A stretch of DNA of 64,000 bases, taken from Pseudoflavonifractor gallinarum (GTDB lineage Bacteria > Bacillota > Clostridia > Oscillospirales > Oscillospiraceae). A model generated the notes under the pieces. That model saw only the letters and a list, made by a program, of their open reading frames with translations, was not told where the DNA came from and did no database searches. Each line of letters begins with the position of its first letter. The stretch's first letter is position 1. The stretch covers positions 1-64,000 of the forward strand of contig NZ_JADCKF010000002.1 of the NCBI RefSeq assembly GCF_014982855.1. Direction: 5' to 3'. Of this stretch, positions 47,731 to 56,295 are shown piece after piece. Both the position numbers and the translations under genes were made by a program.

Positions 47731-49947
47731 GTGGAACAGGTGGAAGAACAGCTCCTGATCGAGGGGACGGTGGATGCGGTCATCTACCAGAATGAAGAAA
47801 ATGGATATACGGTCCTCCGGATCGACGCCGGAGAGCAGGGCGGCATCACTGTAGTGGGCTGTATGCCCGCCATCGCCCCGGGAGAGAGTCTCTCGGTCCA
47901 GGGCCGGTGGATGCGCCACGCCTCCTACGGCGAGCAGTTCAAGGCCGAGGTCATCCAGCGCCGCCTGCCCGCCGGGGAGAAGGCCATCTTCGAGTATCTG
48001 GCCTCCGGCGCGGTCAAGGGCATCGGCGCAGCCACCGCCCGGCGCATGGTGGAGGAGTTCGGAGAGGACGCCCTCACGGTCCTGGAGGAGCAGCCCGAGC
48101 GCCTGACCCAGATCAAGGGGATCACCCGCAAGCGGGCACTCGCCATGGGGGAGGCCTTCCGGCTCCAGATGGGGATGCGCCGCCTGCTGGACTTCCTGGG
48201 GGAGCACGGCGTGGCCCTCCAGCTGGCCATGCCCCTCTACCGGCGGTACGGGGACCGGGCCCTGGAGGTCATCCGGGGCAACCCCTACCTGCTGGTGGAC
48301 GAGGAGCTGGGGGTGGAGTTTGCCGTGGCCGACCAGCTGGCCCTGGAGATGGGCATGGACGGAGAGGACCCCCAGCGCATCGAGGCCGGGCTCCTCTTCG
48401 AGCTCTCCCACAATCTGATGAACGGGCACACCTTTTTGCCCCGGAAGAAGCTGCTCTTGGCCACCGCCCAGCTCATCGGGGTGGAGGCCGAGAGCTTGGA
48501 AGACGGGCTGGAGGCCCTCCTCGAGCGGGGCGAGGTGGTGCAGGAGGAGGTGGCCGGGGAGACCGCCTGCTACCTCGCCGAGCTCCAGGAGGCGGAGGAG
48601 TATGTCTCGGCCCGGATGACCGAGATGGCCTGGCAGGAGCTGCTGCCCCCCGACGGCCTGGAGGAGATTTTGGAGCAGATCCAGCGGGAACAGGGCATTA
48701 CATATGCCCCCCAGCAGCGGGAGGCGGTGCTTCTGGCGGCCCGGCGGCAGGTGATGCTCCTCACCGGCGGCCCGGGCACCGGAAAGACCACCTCCCTGCG
48801 GGGGGTGCTGGCCCTCTTTGACGCCCTGGGGCTGGAGACCGCCTTGGCCGCCCCCACCGGCCGGGCGGCCAAGCGCCTGGGGGACCTGTGCGGGGTGGAG
48901 GCGGCCACCATCCACCGCCTGCTGGAGACCCAGTTCGATCCCGGCACCGGGCGGCTGGTCTTTGCCCACGACGAGAGCGAGCCCCTGCGGGCTGACGCCG
49001 TCATCGTGGATGAGACCTCCATGGTGGATATCGCCCTCATGCGGGCGCTGCTCTCCGCCCTGCGGAGCGACTGCCGCCTGGTGCTGGTGGGAGACCCGGA
49101 CCAGCTGCCCAGCGTGGGGCCGGGGAACCTCTTCTCTGACCTGATCCGCAGCGGGGCCATCCCCACGGTGCGCCTCACCGAGATCTTCCGGCAGGCCGCC
49201 CAGAGCGGCATCGTCATGAACGCCCACGGGGTCAACCGGGGGGAGCTCCCCGACCTGCGCAACCGGAGCTCCGACTTCTTCTTCCTGCGCCGGAAGGAGC
49301 CTGCCCGGCTGGCCGACACGGTGGTGGAGCTGATCTCCCACCGTCTGCCCGAGAACATGGGTATCCCGCCCGAGCAGATTCAGGTGCTCTGTCCCACCCG
49401 CAAGACGGTGGCGGGGACGACCTCCCTCAACCGGGCCATTCAGGAGGCCATCAACCCGGCGGTCCCCGGCAAGGGCGAGCGGCGCTTCGGGGAGTATATC
49501 TTCCGGGAGGGAGACCGGGTCATGCAGGTGCGCAACAATTACGACCTGATGTGGAAAGACCGGGATTCCCTCACCTCCGGCATGGGGGTGTTCAACGGGG
49601 ACATCGGCCAGATTCTGGAGGTGGACAACCGCAACGAGCTCATTACGGTGGATTTTGAAGGCCGCATCGTGGAGTATTCCCCCGATATGCTGGGGGAGCT
49701 GGAGCCCGCCTATGCCGTCACCGTCCACAAGGCCCAGGGCAGCGAGTACCGGGCGGTGATCCTGGCGGTGAGTAAGGCCACGCCGCTCCTGCTCACCCGG
49801 GGGGTGCTCTACACCGCCATCACCCGGGCCAGAGAGCTGCTGGTGCTGGTGGGGGACGAGGAGGCGGTGGCCCAGATGACCGCCAACAACCGTCAGCAGC
49901 GGCGCTATTCCGGCCTGCGATGGCGTCTGGCCCAAAATAATGGATAG
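47731..49947 (+). CDS. recD2: RecD2-type ATP-dependent DNA helicase
   Basis: A 738-residue SF1B helicase. The N-terminal extension (1-320) with helix-hairpin-helix repeats (VKGIGAATARRMVEEFG, IKGITRKRALAMGEAF) marks RecD2 as opposed to the RecBCD subunit. Motifs: Walker A GGPGTGKTTS near 345, VDETSMVD (motif II), GDPDQLPSVGPG (motif III), and the SH3-like C-terminal VHKAQGSEY. GTG 47731 is preferred to GTG 47722 on ribosome-site spacing. RecD2 unwinds DNA 5' to 3' and aids genome stability in bacteria without RecBCD. Confidence 0.92.
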   Translation: MEQVEEQLLIEGTVDAVIYQNEENGYTVLRIDAGEQGGITVVGCMPAIAPGESLSVQGRWMRHASYGEQFKAEVIQRRLPAGEKAIFEYLASGAVKGIGAATARRMVEEFGEDALTVLEEQPERLTQIKGITRKRALAMGEAFRLQMGMRRLLDFLGEHGVALQLAMPLYRRYGDRALEVIRGNPYLLVDEELGVEFAVADQLALEMGMDGEDPQRIEAGLLFELSHNLMNGHTFLPRKKLLLATAQLIGVEAESLEDGLEALLERGEVVQEEVAGETACYLAELQEAEEYVSARMTEMAWQELLPPDGLEEILEQIQREQGITYAPQQREAVLLAARRQVMLLTGGPGTGKTTSLRGVLALFDALGLETALAAPTGRAAKRLGDLCGVEAATIHRLLETQFDPGTGRLVFAHDESEPLRADAVIVDETSMVDIALMRALLSALRSDCRLVLVGDPDQLPSVGPGNLFSDLIRSGAIPTVRLTEIFRQAAQSGIVMNAHGVNRGELPDLRNRSSDFFFLRRKEPARLADTVVELISHRLPENMGIPPEQIQVLCPTRKTVAGTTSLNRAIQEAINPAVPGKGERRFGEYIFREGDRVMQVRNNYDLMWKDRDSLTSGMGVFNGDIGQILEVDNRNELITVDFEGRIVEYSPDMLGELEPAYAVTVHKAQGSEYRAVILAVSKATPLLLTRGVLYTAITRARELLVLVGDEEAVAQMTANNRQQRRYSGLRWRLAQNNG

Positions 49948-49972
49948 GAAACGGATACCCAAAACTATTTTG

Positions 49973-49990
49973 TGCGTGCAATTGCACGCA
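49973..49990. promoter_or_regulatory. Perfect palindrome upstream of the RHH gene
   Basis: TGCGTGCAATTGCACGCA, an 18-base perfect palindrome, candidate operator. Confidence 0.6.
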
Positions 49991-50035
49991 TTATAAAATA
50001 ATTTGCGTTCATTTGCATACTATAAAGATAGAATG

Positions 50036-50050
50036 CGTGCAGTATGCACG
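50036..50050. promoter_or_regulatory. Second related palindrome upstream of the RHH gene
   Basis: CGTGCA-GTA-TGCACG, sharing the CGTGCA half-site with the palindrome 60 bases to the left. Confidence 0.55.
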
Positions 50051-50065
50051 GAATGGAGTCTTTAT

Positions 50066-50254
50066 TTGAGTATGCAGGAAAAAGAAATCAAGCACATTGG
50101 TCTGCGAGTTGGTCTGGAGACACATCAGAAGCTGCGCTATATCGCCAATTATGAGGGCCGTACCATCAATGGACAGGCCCACTACCTAATTCAGAAATGT
50201 ATTCGCGAGTTTGAAAAGGAGCACGGCCCCATCCGGCCGGAGGACCTGGATTGA
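50066..50254 (+). CDS. Ribbon-helix-helix (Arc-like) DNA-binding protein
   Basis: A 62-residue protein with IGLRVGLETHQKLRYIA and a second helix INGQAHYLIQKCIREFEK, the Arc/MetJ pattern. TTG 50066 is chosen because GGAG lies seven bases upstream; ATG 50072 is an alternative. Two palindromes with a common half-site lie upstream, so it is likely self-regulated. Its stop codon overlaps the comF start, so it may also control comF. Confidence 0.72.
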   Translation: MSMQEKEIKHIGLRVGLETHQKLRYIANYEGRTINGQAHYLIQKCIREFEKEHGPIRPEDLD

Positions 50255-50904
50255 GCCGGTGGAGGCAGGTCCTTCTGGATCTCCTCTTTCCGCCCCGCTG
50301 CGTCTTCTGCGGCAGGCTGCTGGAAGAAGGGGAGGGCATCTGTCCCCACTGCGTCCGGGCGCTGCCCTATACCCACGGGACGGGGGCGGAGCAGCGGGGC
50401 GAGGGGATCACCCTGGCGGTCTCGCCCCTCCGGTACGAGGGGGAGGTGCGCCAGTCCATCCGCCGCTACAAGTTCGAGGGACGCAGATGGTATGCCCTTA
50501 CCTATGGCGGGCTGATGGCCGCGTGCGTCCGGGAGCATCTGGACGGGCGCTTTGACGCGCTGACCTGGGTGCCCCTGTCCCAGCGCCGCCGGAAGGAACG
50601 GGGCTACGACCAGGCCCTCCTCCTGGCACGGGCCGTGGGGGAACATCTGGGGATGGAGCCGGAGGAAGTCCTGTGCAAGGTGCGCCACACCCGGGCCCAG
50701 TCCGGCCTCTCTGACGGGGAGGAGCGGCGGGCGAATGTGCGGGATGCCTACCGGTGCATCCGGCCCGAACGGGTGGCCGGGCGGCGTTTTCTGCTGGTGG
50801 ACGACGTGATCACCACCGGCTCGACCCTGGCCGCCTGCGCGGCGGTATTGCGCCAGGCGGGCGCGGCCGATGTGGTCTGCGTCACGGCGGCCCGTGCCCA
50901 TTGA
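50251..50904 (+). CDS. comF: ComF-family protein
   Basis: A 217-residue protein of the ComF/GntX family. An N-terminal zinc ribbon (CVFCG and CPHC near residues 17 and 33) precedes a phosphoribosyltransferase domain with the PRPP loop LLVDDVITTGSTLAAC near 180. ComF aids handling of imported DNA in transformation. Start is TTG 50251, overlapping the RHH stop codon by four bases. With comEC it gives two competence genes in the window, separated by 28 kb. Confidence 0.9.
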   Translation: MSRWRQVLLDLLFPPRCVFCGRLLEEGEGICPHCVRALPYTHGTGAEQRGEGITLAVSPLRYEGEVRQSIRRYKFEGRRWYALTYGGLMAACVREHLDGRFDALTWVPLSQRRRKERGYDQALLLARAVGEHLGMEPEEVLCKVRHTRAQSGLSDGEERRANVRDAYRCIRPERVAGRRFLLVDDVITTGSTLAACAAVLRQAGAADVVCVTAARAH

Positions 50905-50948
50905 CGGAAGAGTGGTTGAAATATCCGAAAAACTTATGAAAAATCCTG

Positions 50949-50977
50949 TTGAAATACGGGGGAAATGTCTTTATAAT
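50949..50977 (+). promoter_or_regulatory. Promoter of mreB
   Basis: TTGAAA, 17 bases, TATAAT, 31 bases before ATG 51009. Confidence 0.75.
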
Positions 50978-51008
50978 GTTAGACAGACTTTAAATAGGTG
51001 ATTTAGGA

Positions 51009-52085
51009 ATGGAATTTTGGGCAAACTTAAAAGAAAAGTTCAAGAGACTTCGAGGTGTGGGTATGTTCAGCAAGGATATCGGCATTGATTTGGGTACTGC
51101 GTCTATTCTGGTGTATGTGGCCGGCAAGGGCGTTGTGCTCCGCGAGCCCTCTGTGGTGGCCCTGCACAAGGACACCGGCAAGCTGCTCAAGGTGGGCACC
51201 GAGGCTCAGCAGATGCTGGGCAAGACCCCTGGCAACATTGTTGCCATCCGTCCCCTGCGGGAGGGCGTCATCTCCGACTATGATATGACCGAGCGGATGC
51301 TCAAGGAGTTTATCCGCAAGGTGACCTCCTTCCGGCTCTTCAAGCCCCGTATCGTCATCTGCGTGCCCTCCGGCATCACCGAGGTGGAGGAGCGCGCCGT
51401 CATTGACGCGGGCATCCAGGCCGGCGCCCGCCGGGTCTACCTCATTGAGGAGCCGGTGGCTGCTGCCATTGGTGCGGGCATCGATATCACCCGTCCCGAC
51501 GGCCATATGATCGTGGACATCGGCGGCGGTACCTCTGATATCGCCGTCATCTCTCTGAGCGGCATCGTGGAGTCCACCTCCATCAAGATCGCCGGCGATC
51601 AGTTTGACGAGGCCATCATCAAGTATATCCGCCGCAAGCACAACGTCCTCATCGGCGAGCGCACTGCGGAGGAGCTGAAGATGAAGATCGGCTGCGTGTT
51701 CCCCCGTCCCGAGGAGCAGTCCATCGAGATCAAGGGCCGCTGCCTGATGACCGGCCTGCCGAGAGTGTTCACCGTCACCTCCAGCGAGATGATCGAGGCC
51801 TTTGAGGAGCCCGCCACCCGCATTCTGGAGGCCATCCACGGTGTGCTGGAGCGCACGCCCCCCGAGCTGGTGGCCGACATCGCCACCAACGGCATCGTCA
51901 TGACCGGCGGCGGAAGCCTGCTGTGGGGCTTTGACAAGCTGATCGAGTCCCACACCGGCATCGAGACCTATGTGGCGGACGACGCCATCTCCTGCGTGGC
52001 CTACGGCACCGGCAAGAGCCTGGAGACCATCGGCGACATGCAGGACGGCACCATCAACCTGTCCCGCCGCAAGCAGATGAACTAA
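51009..52085 (+). CDS. mreB: Rod-shape actin homologue MreB/Mbl
   Basis: A 358-residue actin-like protein that forms membrane-bound filaments and guides lateral wall synthesis. ATP-binding motifs: IDLGTASILVY (phosphate 1), IEEPVAAAIGAGID, IVDIGGGTSDIAV (phosphate 2) and GIVMTGGGSLLWG (adenosine). The residues before MFSKDIGIDLG (WANLKEKFKRLRG) can form an amphipathic helix, as at the start of E. coli MreB, so ATG 51009 is kept; ATG 51063 after GAGGTG is the alternative. No mreC or mreD follows. It stands alone, as mbl/mreBH genes often do in Firmicutes. Confidence 0.93.
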   Translation: MEFWANLKEKFKRLRGVGMFSKDIGIDLGTASILVYVAGKGVVLREPSVVALHKDTGKLLKVGTEAQQMLGKTPGNIVAIRPLREGVISDYDMTERMLKEFIRKVTSFRLFKPRIVICVPSGITEVEERAVIDAGIQAGARRVYLIEEPVAAAIGAGIDITRPDGHMIVDIGGGTSDIAVISLSGIVESTSIKIAGDQFDEAIIKYIRRKHNVLIGERTAEELKMKIGCVFPRPEEQSIEIKGRCLMTGLPRVFTVTSSEMIEAFEEPATRILEAIHGVLERTPPELVADIATNGIVMTGGGSLLWGFDKLIESHTGIETYVADDAISCVAYGTGKSLETIGDMQDGTINLSRRKQMN

Positions 52086-52096
52086 AACTGACCAGA

Positions 52097-52128
52097 AAGG
52101 GCGCCGTACAGGGGTATGGCGTCCTTTT
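52097..52128 (+). terminator. Terminator of mreB
   Basis: GGGCGCC/GGCGTCC arms followed by five T residues. Confidence 0.75.
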
Positions 52129-52173
52129 TGCCCTTTCAACACATACCGTCCAGATCAAAGGAGGAACGCCATC

Positions 52174-53352
52174 ATGCAAAACTTTACGTACTACACCCCC
52201 ACCCGAGTGGTCTTTGGCAAGGGAGAAGTGGAGCGAGTCGGGGAGCTGCTGCGCGCCGAAGGGGCCCGTAAGGTCCTCATCCACTACGGCGGGGAGAGCG
52301 CCCGCCGCTCCGGTCTGCTGGAGCGCGTGGAGCGTGCTGTGAAGGATCAGGGGATCGACTTTGTCTCTCTGGGCGGCGTGGTGCCCAATCCCCGGCTCTC
52401 CAAGGTGCGGGAGGGCATCACCCTTGCCCGGGCGGAGGGCGTGGACTTCATCCTGGCTGTGGGCGGCGGCAGCGTCATCGACTCGGCCAAGGCCATCGGC
52501 TACGGCATCCCCTACGAGGGGGACGTGTGGGACTTTTACAGCGGCACGGCTCAGCCGGAGCGGGTCTGCCCGGTGGGCGCGGTGCTCACCCTCTCGGCCG
52601 CCGGAAGCGAGATGAGCAATTCCTCCGTCATCTCGGACGAGGAGAATGGGCTCAAGTGGGGGCTCAACAACGACATCTGCCGCTGCCGCTTCGCGGTGAT
52701 GGACCCGGAGCTCACCTATACCCTGCCGCCCTATCAGACGGCTTGCGGCGTGGTGGACATCCTCATGCACACCATGGAGCGCTACTTCACCCATGAGAAG
52801 GATACTGCCCTTACCGACGAGCTGGCCGAGGGTCTGATGCGCACCGTGATGGACTGCGGCCGCAAGGCCCTCCGGGACCCGAAGGACTACAATGCCCGGG
52901 CCCAGATCATGTGGGCGGGCAGCCTCTCCCACAATGGCCTGACCGGCTGCGGCACCGTGGGGGACTGGGCCAGCCACCGCATGGAGCACGAGCTCAGCGC
53001 CCTGTTCGACGTGGCCCACGGCGCGGGACTGGCCGCCATCTGGGGGAGCTGGGCCCGGTATGTATACCGGGAGGAGCCCGAGCGCTTCGCCCAGTTCGCG
53101 GTCAAGGTAATGGGCTGTCCCAATGACTTCCGTGACCCGGAGAAGACCGCCCTGGCCGGCATCGAGGCCATGGAGCAGTATTACCGGGAGATCGGCATGC
53201 CCACCTCGGTGCGGGAGCTGGGACACGACCTCAATGAGAGCGAGATCCAGCTGCTGGCCGAGAAGTGCGCCCGCCGCAACCCCAATCTGGGTGGCTTCAA
53301 GACCCTGAGTCAGGACGATATGATCCAGATTTTCCGCATGGCCCGCGGATAA
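52174..53352 (+). CDS. Iron-containing alcohol dehydrogenase
   Basis: A 392-residue group III dehydrogenase, closest in look to NADPH-dependent butanol dehydrogenases (BdhA/YqhD). GGGSVIDSAKAIGYG binds the cofactor, and the metal ligands are expected in DILMHTMERYF, HRMEHELSA and DVAHGAGLAAI. It would reduce aldehydes to alcohols in fermentation. GGAGG precedes ATG 52174 and a strong terminator follows, so it is monocistronic. Substrate not determined. Confidence 0.9.
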   Translation: MQNFTYYTPTRVVFGKGEVERVGELLRAEGARKVLIHYGGESARRSGLLERVERAVKDQGIDFVSLGGVVPNPRLSKVREGITLARAEGVDFILAVGGGSVIDSAKAIGYGIPYEGDVWDFYSGTAQPERVCPVGAVLTLSAAGSEMSNSSVISDEENGLKWGLNNDICRCRFAVMDPELTYTLPPYQTACGVVDILMHTMERYFTHEKDTALTDELAEGLMRTVMDCGRKALRDPKDYNARAQIMWAGSLSHNGLTGCGTVGDWASHRMEHELSALFDVAHGAGLAAIWGSWARYVYREEPERFAQFAVKVMGCPNDFRDPEKTALAGIEAMEQYYREIGMPTSVRELGHDLNESEIQLLAEKCARRNPNLGGFKTLSQDDMIQIFRMARG

Positions 53353-53367
53353 ATCGGTTACAATACC

Positions 53368-53406
53368 ATCGTTTCCCTGGAGTTTTTCCGGGGAAACGAT
53401 TTTTTT
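53368..53406 (+). terminator. Terminator of the alcohol dehydrogenase gene
   Basis: ATCGTTTCCC with complement (12-base loop) and seven T residues. Confidence 0.9.
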
Positions 53407-53423
53407 CTTGCGTATGGTGGAAA

Positions 53424-53453
53424 ACTTGCAAAAATAGCTTGCATTTTGCAAGT
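53424..53453. promoter_or_regulatory. Palindrome over the aspartase promoter
   Basis: ACTTGCAAAA and TTTTGCAAGT, perfect 10-base arms with a 10-base centre, overlap the -35 element. Candidate operator of an unknown regulator. Confidence 0.6.
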
Positions 53454-53467
53454 GAACGTGCTAGATT
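53439..53467 (+). promoter_or_regulatory. Promoter of the aspartase gene
   Basis: TTGCAT, 17 bases, TAGATT. Confidence 0.6.
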
Positions 53468-53530
53468 AGAGGCAACGAAAGAAAACCTGCATCTGAAGTG
53501 CAGGAAAACAGGAAGAGGAGCGAGTATTCC

Positions 53531-54973
53531 ATGACAGATAAGCAGCGTGTGGAGTTCGAGCATGGGCCCTACCGTTCGGAGCATGACTCCATTGGCGAGC
53601 GTGCGGTCCCCCGGGATGTGTACTACGGCGTGCAGTCCCTGCGGGCAGTGGAAAACTTCCCCATCACCGGACTGACCATGCACCGGGAGATCATCAACTC
53701 CATTGCCGAGATCAAGAAGGCCTCCGCTATCACCAACTATGAGATCGGCCTGCTGGACAAGAAGGTGGCCGACGCCATCGTCCGGGCCTGTGAGGAGATC
53801 GTGGAGGGCAAGCTCCATGAGGAGTTCATCGTGGACCCCATCCAGGGCGGCGCGGGCACCAGCCTGAACATGAACGCCAACGAGGTCATCGCCAACCGGG
53901 CCATTGAGCTGCTGGGCGGGGAGAAGGGTGACTACACCCTGGTCAACCCCAACGACCACGTAAACTGCGGCCAGTCCACCAACGATGTGTTCCCCTCCGC
54001 CGGAAAGCTGGCGGTGCTCAAGCTGCTGGTCCGGGCTCAGATCCAGCTGGAGCGTCTGTACACCGCTCTTCTGCAGAAGGCGGAGGAGTTTGACGACGTG
54101 ATCAAAATGGGCCGCACCCAGATGCAGGACGCCGTGCCCATCCGCCTGGGCCAGGAGTTCCGGGCGTACAGCGAGGCCATTCGCCGGGACATTGCCCGCT
54201 TCGAGCGGGCCATGGACGAGATGCGCTGCCTGAATATGGGCGGCACCGCCATCGGTACCGGCCTGAACGCCGACGAGCAGTATCTCCGCCGCATCGTGCC
54301 CAACCTCTCCAAGGTGTCCGGTCTGCGGCTGGTCCAGGCCTTCAACCTGATTGACGCCACCCAGAACCTGGACGAGTTTGTGGCGGTCTCCGGCGCGGTC
54401 AAGACCTGCGCCGTGAACCTCTCCAAGATGTCCAACGACCTGCGGCTCATGTCCTCCGGTCCCCGCTGCGGATTCGGGGAGATCAACCTGCCGCCCCGCC
54501 AGAACGGCTCCTCCATCATGCCCGGCAAGGTCAATCCGGTCATCCCCGAGGTGGTCAATCAGGTGGCCTTCAACATCATGGGCAACGACCTGACCATCAC
54601 CATGGCCGCCGAGGCCGGCCAGCTGGAGCTCAACGCCTTTGAGCCCATCATCTTCTGGAACCTGACCCACGCGGTGGAGTTCCTGACCTATGCGGTGAGC
54701 ACGCTGGTGGACAACTGCATCCAGGGCATCACCGCCAACCGGGATCGGTGCCGGGAGATGGTGGAGAACTCGGTGGGCATCATCACCGCCATCTGCCCCC
54801 ATGTGGGCTATGAGGCGGCCGCCAATGTGGCCAAGAAGGCCATCCAGACCGGCCGCAGCGTCCGGACCATCACCATTGAAGAGGGCCTGCTGGACGAGGA
54901 GACCCTGAACAAGATCCTGGATCCCTACGCCATGACCGAGCCCGGCATCCCCGCCAAGGAGCTGCTGGACTAA
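53531..54973 (+). CDS. aspA: Aspartate ammonia-lyase
   Basis: A 480-residue enzyme of the fumarase/aspartase superfamily that turns aspartate into fumarate and ammonia. The signature loop GSSIMPGKVNPVIPE lies near residue 320, GRTQMQDAVPIRLGQE near 195, and QSTNDVFPSAGKLA near 150; length fits AspA. Fumarase or argininosuccinate lyase are less likely from these motifs. GAGGAG precedes ATG 53531. A palindrome covers the promoter, so expression is probably regulated. Confidence 0.92.
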   Translation: MTDKQRVEFEHGPYRSEHDSIGERAVPRDVYYGVQSLRAVENFPITGLTMHREIINSIAEIKKASAITNYEIGLLDKKVADAIVRACEEIVEGKLHEEFIVDPIQGGAGTSLNMNANEVIANRAIELLGGEKGDYTLVNPNDHVNCGQSTNDVFPSAGKLAVLKLLVRAQIQLERLYTALLQKAEEFDDVIKMGRTQMQDAVPIRLGQEFRAYSEAIRRDIARFERAMDEMRCLNMGGTAIGTGLNADEQYLRRIVPNLSKVSGLRLVQAFNLIDATQNLDEFVAVSGAVKTCAVNLSKMSNDLRLMSSGPRCGFGEINLPPRQNGSSIMPGKVNPVIPEVVNQVAFNIMGNDLTITMAAEAGQLELNAFEPIIFWNLTHAVEFLTYAVSTLVDNCIQGITANRDRCREMVENSVGIITAICPHVGYEAAANVAKKAIQTGRSVRTITIEEGLLDEETLNKILDPYAMTEPGIPAKELLD

Positions 54974-54995
54974 GCGTCTCTCATTGGAACAAACG

Positions 54996-55026
54996 AAGCG
55001 CCTCCCCAGCCGGGGAGGCGCTTTTG
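54996..55026. terminator. Terminator of aspA
   Basis: AAGCGCCTCCCC with complement (4-base loop) followed by TTTTG; also at the end of the convergent collagen-like gene. Confidence 0.88.
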
Positions 55027-55035
55027 TGTCTTGGC

Positions 55036-55635
55036 TCAGCTCAACTTGTGAATCAGGATGGAGCCGTTGGTAAAGGTGGTGTTGGCCGTGTTGGTGACCA
55101 GAGTCAGCGTGGTAGTGCCGGGGATGGTCAGGGCCGTGGTATTGGCGAGCAGTACCGGTTTTCCGCTGGTGGCAATGGAGTTGGTCGCCAGGGAGCCCGG
55201 GACAAGGGTGCCGTTGGCATTGAGCTGTACACTGGCCAGCGTGGGGGCGTCCGAAGAAGCCGCGTTGACCGTGTAGTGCACCTCATAGCTGCCAGGCTGG
55301 GTGAGGATGAAGTCACCGGAGCCGGCCGTATGGGTGATCTCGGTCCCCAGAACCATCTGGTTGGTGGGGAAGGTAAGGGAAGAGCCGGCGGAGGCCGGCG
55401 TCTGAGCCGCCGGAGCGACGGCGTAGAGGGCCTGAGGCGCTGGCGCGGTTCCGGTGGGACCGGTAGGACCGATGGGGCCGGTGGGGCCCGTGGCGCCGGT
55501 AGGACCGGGAACCGGAACGATGCTCACCGTGCACGGCTCCGGCCCGGGACAGGGACAGGGCGGAGGACAGCACGCGGGCGGACAGACAGGGGGAGGACAT
55601 CCGAAACGGAAGTCTTTGTTCTGGTATACATTCAT
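55036..55635 (-). CDS. Short collagen-like surface protein
   Basis: A 199-residue protein. Residues 13-35 are a Cys/Pro-rich patch (PPPVCPPACCPPPCPCPGP), 43-60 a short Gly-X-Y stretch (PGPTGATGPTGPIGPTGP), and 65-199 a C1q/TNF-like beta domain as in BclA-type exosporium proteins. No signal peptide, as usual for spore-surface proteins. The upstream sequence fits a sigma-K promoter, but the start site would lie very close to the ribosome site. GGAGG precedes ATG 55635. A role in the spore coat is inferred. Confidence 0.78.
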   Translation of the reverse strand: MNVYQNKDFRFGCPPPVCPPACCPPPCPCPGPEPCTVSIVPVPGPTGATGPTGPIGPTGPTGTAPAPQALYAVAPAAQTPASAGSSLTFPTNQMVLGTEITHTAGSGDFILTQPGSYEVHYTVNAASSDAPTLASVQLNANGTLVPGSLATNSIATSGKPVLLANTTALTIPGTTTLTLVTNTANTTFTNGSILIHKLS

Positions 55636-55653
55636 TGGGCATAACCTCCGCAG

Positions 55654-55682
55654 TATCCTATGCTCCGGTGTGCAGAGAGGTG
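55654..55682 (-). promoter_or_regulatory. Possible sigma-K promoter of the collagen-like gene
   Basis: Minus strand CACC, 16 bases, CATAGGATA, matching the sigma-K pattern mACm-N16-CATAnnnTA. The expected start would be close to GGAGG, which weakens the call. Confidence 0.4.
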
Positions 55683-55756
55683 CCAGCCGGGAAAGGGGGG
55701 CGGTATGACCGGTCCGGGAGGAGGCTTAAATATTCCTTAAATCCAGAGGGAGCTAC

Positions 55757-55785
55757 TTGCGCAGATAGGGCAAAAGGTATAAAAT
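55757..55785 (+). promoter_or_regulatory. Promoter of the coiled-coil protein gene
   Basis: TTGCGC, 17 bases, TAAAAT. Confidence 0.5.
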
Positions 55786-55819
55786 GGAGCCAGTTTAAGG
55801 GAACAGGAGGTCATGATAT

Positions 55820-56194
55820 ATGGCGCTTTTGGATGATTTGAAGGTAAAAGCGGTGGAATTGACCCAGGTTGGCATGGCCAAGTCCAAGCAGCTGGCGGAG
55901 ATCGCCCGGCTGAGCCTGGCCAACACCGGCGAGGAGGACAATATCCGCAAGGCTTATATTGAGATTGGAAAACTTTACTATGCAGAGCGGGGAATGGCGC
56001 CGGAGGCCGCTTACACGTCGCTGTGTGAGAAGATCACCGCGGCCAAGATCAACATTGAGGAAAACAAGGCCCGGATCGCCCAGCTGAAGGAAGAGGGGAG
56101 CATCAAGGACAGCGAGGTCGCCGCCGTGGTGGAGACCGAGATTCCCGCGGAGGAGCCTGTCATGACGGCAGAGCCCGAGAAGGAAGAGGAGTAA
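55820..56194 (+). CDS. Small coiled-coil protein of unknown function
   Basis: A 124-residue soluble, mostly helical protein (VKAVELTQVGMAKSKQLAE; later ITAAKINIEENKARIAQLKE) with an acidic C-terminus (PAEEPVMTAEPEKEEE). Heptad-like spacing suggests a coiled coil. No family named with certainty. AGGAGG precedes the ATG, and a perfect terminator follows. Confidence 0.7.
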   Translation: MALLDDLKVKAVELTQVGMAKSKQLAEIARLSLANTGEEDNIRKAYIEIGKLYYAERGMAPEAAYTSLCEKITAAKINIEENKARIAQLKEEGSIKDSEVAAVVETEIPAEEPVMTAEPEKEEE

Positions 56195-56226
56195 GCACCC
56201 TTCCAACAGCCAAGAAGAATTCATAG

Positions 56227-56263
56227 AAAAAGCGCCTGATGGAGTACCATCAGGCGCTTTTTA
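56227..56263. terminator. Bidirectional terminator
   Basis: AAAAAGCGCCTGATG with complement (6-base loop), T5 on either strand; serves the convergent NlpC/P60 gene too. Confidence 0.93.
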
Positions 56264-56295
56264 AACAGATTCAGACGGAATGGAAGAAGAGGATA

